Positions 20,877 through 34,783 of a stretch of DNA of 64,000 nucleotides are shown here, piece by piece (positions within the stretch are counted from its first letter, which is position 1; every line of letters begins with the position of its first letter). This stretch comes from Cloeon dipterum (Eukaryota > Arthropoda > Insecta > Ephemeroptera > Baetidae), in assembly GCF_949628265.1 (NCBI RefSeq), contig NC_088787.1, positions 33,096,844 to 33,160,843 of the forward strand, given 5' to 3'. A program made the position numbers and the translations under genes. The notes beneath the pieces are model-generated. The model saw only the letters and a program-made list of their open reading frames with translations. It searched no databases and was not told where the DNA came from.

Positions 20877-21999
20877 TCCGACGTGAAATTAGGAGATGCG
20901 GTGATTAAGCGAACAACGAAAGCAATCACTGCGGCTTATCGGATGAAAACGTGTTTAATCAGCGGCTTAAAATTCATCGTGCCTCTTGTAAGTGCCACAT
21001 TCACTTCCGCGCATTTCGAAGAAATACGGTCGACAAAACCGACGCCAAAGGTCGGCTCCGCCGTAATTCATTTCAAAAATAAGAGTATGCCTCACAACAG
21101 AGACCAGATCAGCGGCCGAATAAAAGGTGAATCCGAATGCCAAGGCTAAAGCCATCTTCCAGATGACTATGAACCTTAATTTTACCGTCGCACGTGTGTG
21201 TGTCAAAAGGAAAACGATCAACAATTTTAAGGAACGAACTTGCGAAACGTTTGTTCTGCGGATTAATCGGATGTGTGGTTTCAGCTTACTCAGCTATTTA
21301 TATATGCGTTATGTTGACTGTGTGGCGTAGGTGTTAATGGATTGCATCTCTTTATTCACATTCAAGGGTACAGTGACAGCTTCATGTCAAAAACACGCGC
21401 TTAAGAGATTAATATTTGGCATTTATAAGTATTGAGAGAAAAAGGAAATCAGGGCATTGAAAAAGTATATTAATAAACCAATACGATATGTTTTAAATTA
21501 ATAACGTTAACTATTTATAATTATGAAACATAAATTTAGTTTTGAAAAATGTTCGTTACACCTTCTTCCAAAGGACATATTTTATTTTACACTAGAAAGT
21601 TTGATGAATGAACCATAAACTTAATTTTTTGAGGTATTAACAGCATTTCAAAGTATTTGTTATTATATACATGTAGTGATTTTATTAATTATCATTTTAT
21701 TGCAGTTCCCTGAAAATTGATTTTTACAGATGCATGAAACGAATTAAATAAATATCAAATTAAATATGTAAGACTGTAAGACATCAGATTATAATACAGC
21801 TAGCTTTTTTTATGGTGAATAAATCATCAAATCAAGGTTTTTACTCAAAGTTGATTAATTTGAGGTATTATTTGTTATATACTCATAGTTTTCTTGAATA
21901 TTTCCTGCTCTCTTTATATTTTAAATGTTTTCGGACATTCCAATCTAAGTCAGAATAGCCAGCATTTCAAAACAGAAAAATGTTTAGCTCTACTCTGCG

Positions 22000-24900
22000 C
22001 ATATGTAAAATTAAGCTGTGCCAAATTTGAAGAAAAAAATCTCTGTTTATGAAAATTATGTTCAACTCGTTAAAAATTAACGCAGAAATATGCTGATGGA
22101 TTTCAACATAATAACAACTAATTATCCTTGCCAGAGTGGATTCATATTCTCAGAGATAAATCGGTGCATATAATAAAGCGACTTCAAGACAGACAGTTCG
22201 AGTTTTTTTTTCATCAGACCTCAAAGTTCATTTGTGGCAAAATTTTTAAAGTGTGTGTGACAGTGTTTTAGCATAAGCCTTGTTTGACTCGGCTATCTCC
22301 TGATTACCGATATTTTAGCAACCTGTGCGCTTTTTCAAGTGTCTTTTCTCTCTTTTTTGATGTATAATAATATGGTGTCAGAGGAATAAATAATAAATAA
22401 ATGCGATTAATTAATCCGCCGTCAAGCAGAGATGTGTGACCCTCCGCGGTAAATATGGCCCAACCGTTCTTAGAAATCCGCGCCTGTTCGAACGAAAACA
22501 AACACAGATCTGCGGTATCAAATGGGATGAAAACACCGCATTCATTTCCTACATTTGGAAATGAGAGAGGAATTCGTCCTCGGGCTGGAAGTGCGATCGA
22601 CGCCGCCACAACAAATAAGCGACCCTTTTGGTGTCAGTCATATCAATATTATTCCAGTAGCCTACGCATTATTTTTCGGTCGCAAAAGATTTAGAGATAG
22701 AAAGGCAAAAACTGGTTCGTCCAGAGGTCGAAGCTCTGTTCAAAAAATGCCACTCGACTCGCTGCTCTGGTATCGAGAGTAACCTCAGCAGAGAACCACT
22801 TTTCCTGAACCCTATGTAGTGCCAATGTCAACAACAAAAAACGGCGAACTTGAAAAACTATAATATTCCTCTCCTTAGTCAGAGACGCGTGCGGCTTCAC
22901 TCAAAATGATACAACGTAAAATAATTTTCTATTTATTTGCGTGTAGTCCATTTACTGCCGAACAGTTGGTTCACCTTTGAATAGGCCGCGGGGATTTTTC
23001 AGCCTTGAAACGTTTTTTGCACTCCGTACTTGAAAAATGACAGTAAATCTAACGCCCATAGATCAAATAGAATTGCTCCTCGTCTGTTTCAATTGACTTT
23101 GTAATTAGTTGTTTTATGGCACACAGCTTTCGCTAAATTATATTTATTGAGAGGTCGGAAAAAAATTGGTGTATAACGTATAACAAATACAATTTGAAGC
23201 TAGTGTAGTTAAATTAAAAAATCCTAACATCAGTAAGATTTAACCAGAATTAGTAACGTCTTGGCTGATATTCACGTATTAATAAAATGCTGCTGCCCAA
23301 TAAAATTTATTTGCATGCACTGTATCAATAGATTCTTCTTGATATTTCAACCGACTATACGCATTTGACAAATAAAATCGAGTGTTATGGGATAAAGGGG
23401 AAATTTTTTGAGTAACTTGGCCTCTCGTACGTGTTGTTTTGTCGCTGTCAGGAGGCAACTAATTTTGTTTGATTTTTGGGCAATCAAAAAGCAAGACAAG
23501 GGGAAACCAAATTAAATATTTGATTTTTTGTTTAATTTAAATGATAAAAAATACCAGTAAAAACGAAATAATATTATGATTGAAAAAAAAACAAGACAAA
23601 AATGACACGCAGAAACGGATAAACGCACAATACAAAATATTGAGTCGACGTTGTCATATGCCGTAATTTTAGGTCAGTGTCGTCGCTTACTCTATTTGAA
23701 CAAGTATTCAATACTGCAAGCCAGACCAACAATATTTACGATAAATTTTAGGCCAGCAGTAAACACTTTTATGCTCTTGCTTTTGCTCCACATTACACGC
23801 AATATTTATCAATACCTGTCCTCTAGAAGTCATACTACAACATGAAATGCGTTCATTAAACTACCAAATCTTCAATTTTCTCAAGATGAAGTTATTTACA
23901 AATCAGAATAAAACCATTCTTTATTTCTCCGGTCTGAAATTGCATCTAATTTAAAATAAAAGGTTTGAAACGCCTCTCACGACACTCTAAATTTGACCAC
24001 TTTTGTTCCGACTTTTCTCAGACTCTCTTTGAAATCACAGAACTGCTCTAGAGTAAGTCCAAACAATGATTTAACAAATTCCATTGTGAACACGTGCATT
24101 CATATGACTGAGAGAGTGTGCATAGTGGAGTCATTGCACTCTAAATGCTGCGGTAATGACACCAATTTACATAAAAACAATTCGTCACTCTGCAACTAAA
24201 TACTGCATTTATCGAAAAGCCGAAAAGGCGTTTTTTTCCTAGTTGTCATGTGAAGATGGGTGCTATTTAAATGACAAAAAAGTGTTTAAACACGACCATC
24301 TCTGCATTTTTATGAATATCACTTTCATAATTTTCAAGGTTTTGAGTTTTTTCTGGAGAATGTTTGATAATAACGTTTTACAACTGTGCATTGTTGGTTA
24401 ATGGTTGATTGAATAAAATAATTGATTTTGAAATCAAGCATCATTCAGAGTGCAAAATCCCGAAATTCGTAAGTTATTGGTCGTAGCAACAGACAAAATG
24501 CTAACTGTGCCGCTTTTCGCAAGAATTTGCACGACATGTGTGGGTTGTTTGGGTAATTTCACTATCAAAATAAAAAATATGGGTTCTGTAAGCTGGCCAA
24601 TAGAATTTTTAGAGCCAATTTGTCCAAAAACATTCTTAACACGCGTCTTAATTACCAATATTTTAATCAACATCAAAAAGTACGGGTATGTAATTTGATT
24701 TAAATTAGAGAAAAACTGAATGGCTATGTCGAAAATTAATTCCGAATCAGCGATCGTAAACAAAGCACGGCATTTCTTTCTTTGTGAGCAGTGGAGATTT
24801 AGTTTTGAAAAGGAATTCGGTGTTATCAAAGAAGGGAGACGAGATATCCAAAAGCACGAACTGTGGACCATTGGTATTTATAGCTACTAAATAAATGCGT

Positions 24901-27900
24901 TGCCCAAAATTGTTTTACATTATGATTTACTTGCAATCACACTATATTTAGTTTCAGTTAAAAAAACACTAAAAAATAATCAACATAATAATTTGAATCG
25001 AAATAAATTTTTCTTGACTTTTTGATTATAGCGAAAGCTAAAGTTGTTATAATTTCTGTTGAATTTCAAGTTCAAAGCGTTTATTTTGTGCTTAGTAATC
25101 AAGCAACTGTTTTCAATCGTAATCAGGAGTGTTTGTTGCGTCAAAATTCGCAAGCGTTTTCCTTCTAAGGAAAGCGCGAGTCACCTTTGCGCGTTTAACC
25201 CTGCTCCGTGATGGCAGCGAGTCATCTTTCCCCTGGCTCTCGTCTCAATGTCAGCGGTCAGGCCATCAGGCCACCGCCGATGAGGCAAATCGGATTTTTT
25301 CCTCTCTTCTAATATACACCCAAATTAATTTCGTGAAGCTGCCGGCAAAGGTTGCTCGCACGGATAATCGCGCGACTTATGCGATTTATGGGGCACAAAG
25401 TGTCGCCGTGCGCCGGGAGTGAGATAATCCGCGCTTTTATTTCCGCGCCCGCAGAGGAATAACCTGCAAGGTCGGCCGCGGCGGGCAGGTGGCGAAGGAA
25501 GGGAGCACGCCGGCCCACCTCACACGCTGCAATTCTAGACAAACACAGTTCACCGCCGACATTCCTCCCGACTGCAGCACCGACACTAACCACTCACCTC
25601 ATTTAAGGTACACTCTCATTTTCTAACTTTGATTTGAATTCAGTTAAATTTTTGCAAAGCCAAAAAGTGCTTAATACAAATTTTACTGTCAGCTGAAATT
25701 GTTTTTATATATCGTCGGCCACAAAGATTTTCTGGTAATTTTTTAATTTTATTAGGATTCAACTTGTATGTTTTTAGTTAATTAAAATTTTGTTTTCTGG
25801 ACTTGGTAGGTGTCTTTGAAAATTATTGTGTACTAAAAATAGTGAAATTCGAAATATTCTTTAAAAATCTACGAAGTCAAAAGAAAATGTGGAAATTTTG
25901 ATCCCAATATTCCGTTTCAAAAAATATATTTTGGCAAGACATTTTTAAAAGAGGGGCGTTATTTATTTTTACTTTTTGCCGCGAATTTTATTGAGAGGCG
26001 TGTGCTTGAAAGAAATTAGCAAAGCAAACAGTTAACGGCGAACGTGACTGAGAGACATTGTTTATATACAGAAAATGCTTCGTTTACCACTTGCCTTCAA
26101 ATGGTTCGAAGATCCAAATTGATTAACTATACAGGAAAATACCGAACCTTGAGCTCTTGTTCAAATGATACGCAGGGCAAGTGCAACTGCATTATTCAAA
26201 TATTTGTAGAGGAATTAACAAGCGACAGCTCAGTTTCCGTACAAGCTGTTTGTTTTCGCACTGACGACCGAAATGAGTACTCTAGGTCTTTATCGAGGGT
26301 CCTCTAACAAATGCGACCTTTATGTGAATGAAAATATAGACGTGTGGGGACAAAGGCTGCAGTTTTTAGCGTATGACTAATCCAAAATATAGGAAATACC
26401 TACACTGCGCCTGTCCAAAAGGGCTACGACTTTTTTATTATGTATGAAAGAAAAATAGACCTCGTTGCTCAAAAAACACCTCCTCCGACAATGAGGAGAT
26501 TGGAATTGGAATGATTTTATAATTATTTCACATTTCTGCTTGAACGGAAAATTGAATTAGATCGTTTTAAATTATAATGCACTTTTGTATGTCACAGCTA
26601 GCTGAAAATGTATATGCAAGCAATAAGCAGTTTCTTCTGCTAATTATTCTCAATCCAAGAAAAGAATTGGAAAAATGTATTTAGTTTTGTTCATATTTTT
26701 TGCTTGAATATATCTCCATGGATACCTAACTTTTATTAAAACAATTAATTACGATGACGAGAGTTATTGTTATTTCTTTATCCTGTGAAGAATGCAACAT
26801 ACATGTAGTGAGGCTCTTTTCAAAAGAATAGAACAAAAAATTTAAAGGTAAATGTGTGAAATTAGCTTAAAATTATATGGCTATGTGTGAATTTTTAAGG
26901 AACAAAAACATTAATCTCGCACGTCCTTGCACTGAACAGCCAGCTGTTTCAGCGCCTCAGGCCTCATCAGCATATAGTATTTTACAAATAAAACAATCCC
27001 GCTGCTGTATTAGCTTTAACGAAATAATTTTTTTTTATAACTGGTCGTTGAAGAAAATTGACTGCACTATGAGCATGATCAAAATGAGAGCAAGATTCGA
27101 AATAGCAAATATAATCTTACCACTTCACCCTTCATTTTACGAAATTCCATATCCTTTTCTTTGGATAAAATTCTGCTCCTTGTATCACGAATTCATTTTT
27201 ATGGAACTAAATTCTTCTTATGTAATTTAATTTACTATATAAAAATCATTTTTCCCCAAATTGTGTTAGGAGTGGAGTGAAACGAATCCTCCGGCGGTAC
27301 ACAATATAAAATTTCCGTCAACCTCCAAAAGTTAATAAAGAACATAATTTTCAGTGTAGTACGAATTTGGCCGCTTATAAATGCATCAGATAAAACCGTC
27401 GGAGTTATCTGCTCTATCACGGCGAAAGTAATGGTGCGCACAAAAAGTGATTCAGCAGACACACTCTCATAATGCAATAAAGCGGCATAACTCGCTCCGA
27501 CAATGCTCGAGCATGCGAGTGTATTATATCACACGGCGCGTAATGAAAATTTGAAGGTTACCATGTCAACCCGCTCTAATCGGCCGGCGGCGAAATTTGC
27601 GCGACTTTTTTTCGTCCAAACGTCCGTGCACCTTTGTTAAGGACTTTTTTGTTTGGTATGTGGTCGAATCTGCATATGCTTCGCAGCGAATGGGACCAGA
27701 TCATTCGCTCGATTAGGGCTCCCTTTAAACAACGCTTCATGAATTAGCATTTTGGCATGAAATTTGAAGCGCCGCCGGCACTAGGAGAGAGATAGCAATG
27801 ACCGCATGTGCATGCACTGTGTTTTTCTGACCTAAAATGTTACAGATTAAATTTTATCTCGCTTTTTAATTAAAAATTCTAATATGTTTGTGCTCATATT

Positions 27901-29000
27901 TGTTGTTATATTCTAGATGTAGAGAAACTCCGCACAATATGGCAATCAAAACATATTAAGAAACATAAATTATGTATGAGAACTGGATTTTTGAAGGAAA
28001 CCCAGTAATGAAAAGAGGGAAAATATAACAGGAGATTTTTTTAAAATTTGTTACAATACTTTGCACCTTTTTAAATTTTTGATGTAATGTTGTGCCTCTC
28101 CACTGTTTCCTAGTTCTAAAAAACTAATTAAGTTTACTGCAGAAGTGTGCTTATTATAATTATCATCATATTGTCGGAAATAGGCTTGAATAAAGGGCTC
28201 TTCAAAACCTCTATCTTTAATTTCCGCTGAATTTTAGTCAGCAAGGTGCGGAGACGGACTCTTACAGAGAATTCTGGTGTAAATATTTAATATTTTAACT
28301 CAAAAATAGCTTAAATTTTTAATATATAATCGACAAATCCCTTGGTGGGAAAAATATCTACTTTAACAGCACGTGACAATCTTGTAATCAATTTCTAAAT
28401 TTTCCAAACAACCTAACGTGTTTAACATTCAGGTATAAATTACAACTTTTTGTTTAAAACAAAAATATTTGGATTATTATTTTTCTTCTCATTTAATATT
28501 AATAAAAATTTGAACGAAATATTGAGCTATATAATTTTTTTCTCATTCACAACAGCGTTACCAATATTTAAGCGGCCTTGGCGATGCTTTTACCTTTACC
28601 AACAGATCATCCGGTTTTTGCGTGGAACGAAGTCATTTCTGCTGTTGAATTCCGCAGAGCATGAAATATGACATGTTTTTCTCCATAACGCTTTCTGCAA
28701 ACGTCTTCACCGCAAACGTACGTTCAATTCGGCGCACGCTTCTTTTTTCAGCATGTGCGAAATTCCCACAACCATTTGCTAATTCGAAACCAGAGCGCAG
28801 CATTGGATTAATTAAAACTAATTGAGCGGCTCTCGAGAGCGCTTGTTTTCGGCACCTTGTGACGCGGGTGCGTTTGGAAAACAAGCCACTTAATTCCCTC
28901 TTGTAACCTTAAAATACTTCACAAGCTGTAAAACGGTTACTTTACAAACGAAAACGATACAATCCGTGCGAATGGAAACAATTAACATAAATGTTCAGAA
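22000..29000. other. Gene desert, middle part
   Basis: No supportable gene. GC-balanced islands occur at about 22440-22800, 25130-25600 and 27480-27830. An open frame on each strand spans roughly 24434-24871, with no family I recognise. A repeat-like tail ending in (ATAA/AAAT)n lies at about 22360-22403 and resembles one near 33500-33545. Confidence 0.45.
22360..22403 (+). repeat. Short dispersed motif with AAAT-rich tail, copy 1
   Basis: The block ATGTATAATAATATGGTGTC followed by AGAGGAATAAATAA and an ATAAAT tail is matched, with small changes, at about 33504-33546. It may be the 3' end of a short retroelement. Only about 40 bp are shared, so the call is tentative. Confidence 0.35.
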
Positions 29001-32000
29001 TGATAAGAAAATTAGGATGTTGAATTTAATTAATATGTCCTTTAATTAAAATAATTGCTTTTAAGTGAATTTACTTTTACTTTCATGACAGTAAGGAGGA
29101 CAAAATCGTACGGATGCCCTTCTTTGATTAATTTATTTTTAACGGAAACTTCGTCAAAACGGAAATTTGAAAGGTTAAAACCGCACACAGATAGTACTAA
29201 TTTTTCAGACTGAAACACGCATGGACTATTTTTTATTTAATCTAGCAAAATAAAATTTTAACGAGGAAATCAAATGCAAGTAAAATTTTCTTCTATAAAA
29301 ATTGTAAATTAAATTCATTTTTAAAACTTGGCTGGATAGAAAATTACCAATAAAATTGATTTTGTGTGAGGGATATGATCTGCTGATATGTAATATACAC
29401 ATTTTCAGACATAATACACTGTGGCTAAATGTAAATAATTCTATCAATAATTTGGAAATAACGTAAGTTAATTTATTCTTAAACATACAACACAGACAGA
29501 AGTGCTAATAATATGTATTTCATTTTTTTTAAACTAATATATCCATACCGAGATCCCGAGTTAATTCGCGGAAAGCACATATAGATGTATTCGTAAATTT
29601 ATATTTTTTCATATTTTATAGTCCTTGAATTTTCAAAATAAAAAATTACTGGTGCAAATTTGGATCATTTTTTAATTTTTTTCTTCTATATGAAAATTAT
29701 CTACAAACAGTTTGGCATATTAAACATAATATCTGAATTCGCAGTTAAAATGGTTCATTTATAGAGGTCAAAAATTTAAAACTGTTCTAGATAATCACAA
29801 TTATGCGTAATGAAAAATATCGTTAAAGCGTTTTAATTATTTCATATAATTTAGGGAAACAGTTGGCATTTTAAAAATAATTGTTGAATATTTCGCTCTG
29901 AAGCGTTTTTATCGTCTGTGCCCTGGTTCCACTTGGTGAGAGGAGAAAGACACATCGCAAGTGACAGCGTGCAATGTTCGAAGTCGCGAGTGCAACGTGA
30001 GATTTATGCCATATTGTATTATAAAACACTCTCGGCTCGTCGTACTCGGCGGCAAATTACCCGGCCGTCTCCTCTGTGCAACTTTGAGAATTGTTGCATG
30101 CGAAATTGCATAACGCAGCGATGCTCCTTCAACTGCGTGACACCGCTCATGCTCCCCAAGCGAAAATATTGGATTGAGAATGTGAAAGAGCAACAACAGT
30201 TTTATGAACGGACAAAGAGATGCATTCATCCCATTCAATCGCACGACGCTTTCTGCAAAAGCATTAGACAGCCCGAGAAGCAATCACTCCGATAATGACC
30301 CCTTGTGAAACTGCTGTGATATTCTCCTTACAAGTGATTTGTTAAGGTTTTCTCAACGTCGAGATTGTTTGTACACGGGGGAAAATTATTTTACAAAATG
30401 TTGTATAGTTTTTTGTTAAAAAGGAGATTTTTTAATATTCGACAGCAGATTTTGATGAAATAATTTCAAGAATTATCAATTTAGCAGCTTGAGCATCAAT
30501 AATTTTAAATGCGTTGGAAACGAGAAACGTAAAATTTCAAGCCTTTTAGCAAAAAATCCATACGCTTTTGTTTAATTAAAAATTTTGAAATTAAAACAAA
30601 AATATCAGTGTGGATTTTACATTCATTTTATTTCTTTGCATTTCTGTCCTCTCAACAGCAGGTTAATAATTTGCCTTGAAGTATTAATTTTCTGGTAGAT
30701 TTTCAAAGAAGTGAAAAAAATGGTCATAGTCGATTTACAGAAAGCTAGAAAATTAGCAAGGACGGCTTTTGTGTGTCTGCATGATATTAAATTTGCGGAC
30801 AATTTGCACAGGAACCGCTCCGCTTAACACTTTTTTTTTAATTATTTCTACTTCTGGAAACAATGCACTTTTGCGTCATACTCAGTAAACAAAAGCAAGC
30901 GCAACTTTGATTAAATTTCAAGAGCAAGCATAATTAGAATTGCATAATTGAATAATCCGCGGCGGCAGCTGGAATAATTCAACACTTTCATTTTCCCAGA
31001 AGAACCGCGGGCGCTCGAAAGCGAATTTAATCAAAATCAACAACAATCCGTGCCAGATGCGACGTGAGATAGAGCCACGCGACCTTTACCTTTCTCGTTT
31101 ATTTCCACGCTTGACGAAAACTTCGGTCCAAGCAGCCGCGTGCGTACGTGAACAAACAGAAGAGGTCCACACGCATTTTCAGGTTCACGTGGCGTGAAAT
31201 TGCTTGCAGAATCGGGCTGACCCACTATGCAAACTAGCTGCAGAGAAGAAATGCACTTCTGCATTTGTCTAATTTATTTAATCGCTGAGCCAAGGCACAA
31301 AATAATTGTTTTGTTCTTGAATGAAATTAAAAAAAACCACACAAACCATATTTAAAACATAAATGAAAATTGTAGTATGGTTTCTCGTTAATTTAAATAA
31401 GTTAATAGCCCGGATATTAAAAAATCAGAAGAGTATTTTTTTATTTTGAAATTTTAAAAACATAATTTTCACCTTTGCAGAGTTACTGTTGACCATTTTT
31501 TATTTCTAATACAAGTCATAACACAATGTGCAACCTCTAAAACCTTCAGAATTTTGGTCAAATTTATTCAAACATTTTTTCAGACTGTTTTTAACTTAAA
31601 TATGCTTTGCACTTGCGCGTAAAAAACGAGCCTGTATTGTATTTCATGTCAGACATATCATTATTATTATTGCTTTTATCGGTATCATTAAACGTAAATA
31701 GAAGGGACTATATTTATTTTCTCCTGGAGCATAAATAACCAAACTTATAGAAGTTTCATTGATAAGAATGACAAACGAAAAATCAGCTGAAATTCTAGCT
31801 TGTGCCAACAGCGATTAGTCTTGGCTCAAGTCGTTCATCCTCCTCTTCTGTTAGGGAAACAATGAAGACGCACACGCAAACAGATGACATTTGAGAAATT
31901 CAAGGTCCTTTTCTAAATCGGCTCGTAATCCCGTCGAATTTGCATACTCATATAAAATAGTCGAGGGTTTGTTTGAGCTTTTCATTATTTTTTCATTCCA

Positions 32001-33503
32001 TCCCGAGGGCAATTATTACGCGCGCGAACTTGAGATTTTCCGACACAGACACACAATACATGGAGCAGACGTCTATGAGCAAGATGCACGCACGCACTCA
32101 TGCGCTCCAGAGAGGAAATGAAAGCTTGATTTTATGTGACCTGGTAGCTTCCTCGTCTGCTTAGTTTTGTCATCTGTGCACGACTTTGACATGCAAAAAA
32201 TAGTTCACACTGAGGAAACGGCATATGAAAGTAAAAAATGAACTAATTTTTGACATAAGAGCATGGTGTGTCCCCATCAAAACGTAAGGTTTGCTTGTGG
32301 CAATAAAATTAAAAGAAATAATTAGTTATGTGTGATGAACTAATTATAAAAGGTTAAATGATAGACAAATTCAGCGATAAATTTATTTAAATATAATGTC
32401 AAGAAGGATCTCCACTAAAAAGTACATTTTAATGTTTAACTAAGCTCACGAATTACTAACACAATATTTTAAATTTTATTTTTTATTTCACCAATCATTA
32501 AAATAAATGTTACATAAATTTTTAATTATCAGCATTTAAGAAAATCTTTATTATAAAATAAATTTAAAAAGTAATATATTTCAAATTTGCTTTTTTAATT
32601 ATTGGCTTTAAATTTTTTTAACTGTTTGGTTTTTTCTATATTTTTGTTTTACATATGCTGTAATTAAATTATTAAATTCTACATTTAAATACTCTCCAAC
32701 ATGTTTGATCAGACTTTTTGTTAAAACGTTTCTTGACTGCTTCAATGTCACCTTCAGTCCAACGTTGAGCAAAAAAGTCTGGTCAGTGGTGGCATCTTTT
32801 TATATAATCTTCAGCTCGAGACAATGACCGAAAATTATAGTAAAAAAGTTTACCTTAAGAATATTCCGCAAGTCAGCTATCAATTGTTTCACTTTTGGTA
32901 AGAGGATGTTCGGTGCTATTGAAGGTGTTTTTTTTTTGCTCGTCAGGCGATCAAGAATATGACACTCCAGCTCGGTTGGAAAGCCTCATTGTTTGCGCAA
33001 AGGGCGTAAAAGATAAAGTTTCAAGTATATGCGACGAGCAGAGTCGTACGCGCGGACAATGAGAAAATCGACGGACGGAAAAAATAGGAGAGAAAGAATT
33101 AATGAAGTGCACCAAGGCCGCGCGCACTCGGATCGGCCTGTGAAACACACTCACAAAAGCGACAGCTAACTTAACCCCTTAAAATAAATTCTCGCCGCAA
33201 TTTGCACGAGCGAACGCTCATTGCAGAGTGACTGGACACTTTTGCGGCCAATGAATCTTATCCTTGGCGAACTCCGCTGGAGAGACATGGGAGGTTCTTT
33301 TATTCATTCTCGACTTTTCGTCCTTTCTATCAAGTTAGTTACGGTGAACATCCATCAAGTTAGTGCAGCGGTAAAAACCACGCGTGTGTCGCAATGGGCT
33401 TAAAATGAGTTTAAATCGAGTGAGGATGAGTGAAGGATATTTCATTTTAAGATGAATCTTAAAACTTCTGTGCTATATATATATGTTTTTATTTTCTGTT
33501 TTT

Positions 33504-33546
33504 ATGTATAATATGATGTTAGAGGAATAAATAAATAAATAAATAG
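33504..33546 (+). repeat. Short dispersed motif with AAAT-rich tail, copy 2
   Basis: ATGTATAATATGATGTTAGAGG-like block followed by repeated AATA/AAAT units. It matches the motif near 22360. The shared length is short, so common retroelement origin is only a suggestion. Confidence 0.35.
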
Positions 33547-34063
33547 AAGGTTTAAAAGATAAACTGATTTTGGAATTAGCGGAAAGGCTGTGTTCTTTGG
33601 GGAACAAAGAAAATTAAGGGTGTTTATCCTGCGTTTCTTGCAGCTCTGCTTCTATGAGCGAGCATTATTATATTTTCTGACGGATCATTCGCTCTCCTCT
33701 TTCAACAGGTTGTTTTCGCAACAGATGACCTTTTTGAATTACATATTTTACTTGATGAGAAATAGAAAAGTATAATTACCGATTGTATATATTTTTGTTG
33801 ACTATTCGTTTTGTTCGTTTTACTACTCGAAAAATAAAAATAAATCAAACACAGATTTGGAATAGAGTGAGCTTCAGGAAATGGGATATTTCTACTTGCT
33901 GTCAGTGAAACATAGTCTTCTCAAGTCTTTTTAAACAAATTTAATAGCATTTTAATTTTTAGTTCAATAAGAATTTGAACGCACATTACTATATCCGTTT
34001 GCCACGTAGGAACTTTAATTAATTCCAGCAATTTCATCTGACCCAAATTTGACTTTTCCTTTC

Positions 34064-34663
34064 TTTTTGGCAGCATCGCAACCATTCAGTAATCTATTAT
34101 ATGAATTATTTGTGTGTTCAAAATATCCTGTTTTTTTAATATATGTTAAAGAACTTTTCTCTCCTTAATAGTGAAAATATTAGAAAAAAGACTTAAAATC
34201 AGCGATTTTCAACGAGTATTTGGAGTTTCGCCCTTTCATTTTGATAATACGTGGAATTTGACTTGTACAAGTCACAAATACTCATTACCATATAAATTTA
34301 TAATTATATTCGACCACACTCGACCGTTGATCTTATTGACATACAAAAAATGTATTTTTTTAACAATTTAAAATTATTTCTTGTTCTTACAAGCTGTTGA
34401 TATTGATTGATTGAGAAAGAAAACATCCAAATAATAGTGGATCCAAATCCGTTGCAATTTATCTTAGAAGCAACAGCAGGGGCAAAAACCTGTTATGAAA
34501 ATAACATTAGAATTTTTCCTGGGCACAAGAAAAAGAGCGTATTATTTTATCTACACTATTAAGGAGAGAAAAGTTCTTTAACATATATTAAAAAAACAGG
34601 ATATTTTGAACACACAAATAATTCATATAATAGAAAACTGAATGGTTGCGATGCTGCCAAAAA
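34064..34663. repeat. 110-bp near-perfect inverted repeat around a 380-bp spacer
   Basis: The left arm 34064-34173 and right arm 34554-34663 are reverse complements at 108 of 110 positions; the only differences are AA versus TT next to the CAGT in the outer third. The arms start TTTTTGGCAGC and end inward at CTTAATAGTG. The 380-bp spacer has no transposase but carries a 16-bp perfect palindrome (34259-34274). No flanking target duplication is obvious. It could be a foldback or MITE-like element, a recent inverted duplication, or a source of hairpin RNA. Confidence 0.85.
34259..34274. repeat. 16-bp perfect palindrome TGACTTGTACAAGTCA
   Basis: A perfect dyad inside the spacer of the 110-bp inverted repeat. 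It could be a binding site or an accident of sequence. Confidence 0.6.
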
Positions 34664-34711
34664 CATTTTTGTATTCCGGTAGACGCTCGATTTCACAGAG
34701 CGTTCCCACAA

Positions 34712-34716
<5 letters not shown>

Positions 34717-34779
<63 letters not shown>
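34717..34779. repeat. (TA)n microsatellite, about 31 units
   Basis: An uninterrupted TA run shortly after the right arm of the 110-bp inverted repeat. It is open in several frames and produces false Tyr-Ile repeat ORFs. Confidence 0.95.

Positions 34780-34783
<4 letters not shown>

Larger units (their letters stand above)
15174..22000. other. Gene desert, first part
   Basis: No supportable coding exon. The sequence is AT-rich with more GC-balanced islands by eye at about 15790-16320, 17990-18430, 19680-19960 and 20880-21250. It includes a 15-bp perfect inverted repeat (15963-16021), a TGACGTCA at 17158-17165, a short CA repeat near 19890-19905 and a 13-bp perfect hairpin (20846-20876). Short open frames in the islands have no recognisable similarity and are treated as chance. 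Confidence 0.5.

Noticed and set aside
24434-24871. 145-codon minus-strand frame with a shorter plus-strand frame over it
   Set aside because: Composition looks like translated non-coding DNA and I recognise no transposase or other domain.
29909-30295. Open frames of about 125 codons on both strands over the same DNA
   Set aside because: Located in a GC-balanced, stop-poor island; no domain, no splice context and no recognisable family, so chance is likelier.
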